Below, piece after piece: positions 31,771-33,048 of a stretch of DNA of 33,048 bases (the first letter of the stretch is position 1; each line of letters starts with the position of its first letter). Under the pieces are notes generated by a model that made no database searches, was not told the origin of the DNA, and saw nothing but the letters and a program-made list of their open reading frames with translations. The stretch comes from a virus. Position numbers and translations under genes: made by a program. Location: positions 1 to 33,048 of the IMG/VR virus record IMGVR_UViG_3300001533_000997, one strand, 5' to 3'.

Positions 31771-32835
31771 ATGAGTAGCAAACTGAAGAAGGTTCTGTTG
31801 TCGGAGATTCACGAGTCCCCCATTGCGCTCCGCACGGTGGAGACCAATACGGCCAAGTTCCAGGAGATGGTGGCATCGGTCAAGGGCGTTGGGATTCTGA
31901 ATCCCGTTCTGCTCCGTGAGCGTACCCTGGAAGATGGTTCGAAGGGATACGAGATCATTGAAGGTCTGCACCGGACGACTGCCGCCCGTGCTGCTGGCCT
32001 CGATGAGATTCCGGCCCAGATCGTTGACATGGATGATGCCCGCGTCATGGAAGCCCAGACGATTGGCAATCTCCTGCATATAGACACCAAGGCCTCGGAG
32101 TTCACGGGTCACCTGAAGCGCATGATGAACCTGAATCCGATGCTGACCGAAGCGGAGCTGGCTGACAAGCTCTCCGTGTCGATCACATGGATTCAGCAGC
32201 GTCTGTCGCTGTCGAAGATTACGAATCCGGAAGTCATGGCCCTGATTGACAGTGGCAAGATCCGGCTGGCAAATGCCTATGCCCTGGCAAAACTTCCCGA
32301 GGAAGAGCAATCAGCCTTCGTCGAGGCAGCGATGCTGGAGCCAGCCGCGGAGTTCGCAAACAAGGTCAATGAGCGTGTCAAGGAGATTCGGGCTGCGAAA
32401 CGTGCCGGTGCCGCTGCAGAGGGCAAGGAGTTCGAGCCGCAGATGCATCTCCGCAAGATGCGCGAGTTGAAGGAAGCCATCGATGGGCAGTGCCCGGAAA
32501 TGGAAGTCCTGTGCAGGAGCCTGGAAGGTCCGGAAGCTGGATTCGTAATGGGTCTCATGTGGGCACTTCACGCCGATCCGGAATCGGTTGAGAAGCAGCG
32601 TGCAGACTTCGAAGCCCGCAAGGCTGAGCAGGATGAGCGTGCCAAGAAGCGTGCCGCCGAGGTTCTGGCCCGTAAGAAGGAACGTGCAGATCTGGCTGCC
32701 AAGGTCGCGGCCAATGCGCAGGCCGAGATGGAGGGTGCCGAGCTCCCCTATCCCGAACTGAACAATCCGCCCGAGGCCAATGACAGTGACATGCCGCAGG
32801 ACTCGGTGTCCAAGGACGAGACTGACGAAGGGTAA
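31771..32835 (+). CDS. ParB-like DNA-binding protein
   Basis: The 354-residue protein has a ParB/Srx-type N-terminal domain: VLLSEIHESPIALRTVET, SVKGVGILNPVLLRER and YEIIEGLHRTTAARAAGL (the E-G-xHR box for nucleotide or DNA contact). An HTH region follows (EAELADKLSVSITWIQQRLS), then a helical middle and a long Lys/Ala/Glu-rich coiled tail with an acidic end. It likely binds specific sites, for partition, replication or silencing. No parA-like gene is in the window. Codons are G/C-ended like the coat gene, suggesting high abundance. AAGGA lies 8 bases before the ATG. Dyads of the TGATT-N3-AATCA type flank the gene on both sides. Confidence 0.88.
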   Translation: MSSKLKKVLLSEIHESPIALRTVETNTAKFQEMVASVKGVGILNPVLLRERTLEDGSKGYEIIEGLHRTTAARAAGLDEIPAQIVDMDDARVMEAQTIGNLLHIDTKASEFTGHLKRMMNLNPMLTEAELADKLSVSITWIQQRLSLSKITNPEVMALIDSGKIRLANAYALAKLPEEEQSAFVEAAMLEPAAEFANKVNERVKEIRAAKRAGAAAEGKEFEPQMHLRKMRELKEAIDGQCPEMEVLCRSLEGPEAGFVMGLMWALHADPESVEKQRADFEARKAEQDERAKKRAAEVLARKKERADLAAKVAANAQAEMEGAELPYPELNNPPEANDSDMPQDSVSKDETDEG

Positions 32836-32840
32836 CCTTC

Positions 32841-32948
32841 ATCGGATTCGGTGATTAGCAATCATCCGATAGTGTCCTTTGATTGCGGGTGGGTAAGGGA
32901 GTCAGCATCGCTGGTGGCCGCCCTCGGGTTTGGCTGATACACTATCGG
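32841..32948 (+). ncRNA. Candidate structured RNA with alternative stems
   Basis: ATCGGAT (32841-32847) can pair with ATCCGAT (32864-32870), or CCGATAGTGT (32866-32875) can pair with ACACTATCGG (32939-32948). The two choices share bases and exclude each other. A small CAGC-ATC-GCTG hairpin lies inside the second loop. No T-run follows. Confidence 0.45.
32852..32864. promoter_or_regulatory. TGATT-N3-AATCA dyad downstream of ParB-like gene
   Basis: TGATTAGCAATCA has the same arms and spacing as the dyad at 31213-31225. It lies 17 bases after the ParB-like stop. Confidence 0.5.
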
Positions 32949-32950
32949 GA

Positions 32951-33033
32951 CTATGAGACAAAGTCAAGAGACAAGAGACAAGAGACAAAAGTCAAGAGAA
33001 GAGTTGAAAAGAGAAGAGTTGAAAAGAGGATGG
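32951..33033 (+). repeat. Purine-rich leader with short tandem repeats
   Basis: An almost pure A/G tract with about three AAGAGAC units and two and a half copies of a 15-mer (AAGAGAAGAGTTGAA, 32994-33030). It runs into ATG codons at 33030 and 33042, one of which may start the next gene beyond the window. Confidence 0.75.
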
Positions 33034-33048
33034 GAAATCAAATGAATG

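Noticed and set aside
31744-32310. 188-aa minus-strand ORF over the ParB-like start
   Set aside because: Antisense shadow of a clear ParB domain gene with biased codons.
1-33048. tRNA genes, CRISPR arrays, insertion sequences, integrase
   Set aside because: None seen by reading; the 9-bp tract has no spacers, and no recombinase motif appears in any real frame.

Overview
The window is a compact segment of a tailed dsDNA bacteriophage genome (or a prophage in full gene order). The evidence is an unbroken run of virion genes: large terminase, portal, connector, scaffold, coat, neck, tail tube, frameshifted tail chaperones, tape measure and tail tip. A divergent DNA-metabolism operon follows. 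A long tape measure plus lambda-type G/GT chaperones indicate a siphovirus with a long non-contractile tail; at the usual ~0.15 nm per residue, 1178 residues suggest a tail near 175 nm. The host cannot be named. A truncated lipoprotein-like gene at the left edge hints at a Gram-negative host. No integrase, excisionase or CI-like repressor is present.

Layout. Bases 1-1519 (+) carry a partial lipoprotein-like gene, a YiiX-type permuted-papain amidase and a small tail-anchored membrane protein, plausibly lysis-related. Bases 1529-4478 (+) hold a three-gene glycan cassette: a GT42/DUF115-like transferase, a CMP-sialic-acid (nonulosonate) synthetase and a two-domain glycosyltransferase, joined to the terminase by ATGA/GTGA overlaps. 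Bases 4475-10560 are head genes with a scaffold and no visible maturation protease, in a P22-like style. Bases 10622-23376 are neck and tail genes.

Bases 31199-23281 (-) form an early-type operon read leftward: primase-helicase, a 66-aa protein, MazG-like hydrolase, ThyX, a Zn-knuckle protein, two small proteins, a repeat-containing broken gene, a Dam-like methylase, a 52-aa zinc ribbon, a second Dam-like methylase, an 81-aa protein and a DEDDh exonuclease. Nearly every junction overlaps by a few bases, so translational coupling is likely.

Bases 31200-31770 are the only long intergenic region. It is AT-rich and contains two near-identical promoter cassettes facing each other, short repeats, a family of TGATT-N3-AATCA dyads and tiny leader ORFs. 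It separates the leftward operon from a rightward ParB-like gene (31771-32835), and is the best candidate here for a control region or replication origin. The last 213 bases hold a possible alternative-fold RNA and a purine-rich repeat leader.

The coat, tail-tube and ParB-like genes have G/C-rich third codon positions, whereas neighbours are more AT-leaning. This suggests selection for high expression. The most unusual items are the sialic-acid cassette, the face-to-face promoters with the ParB/dyad system, and a 9-bp repeat tract whose 2-nt lesion splits a gene upstream of the methylases.
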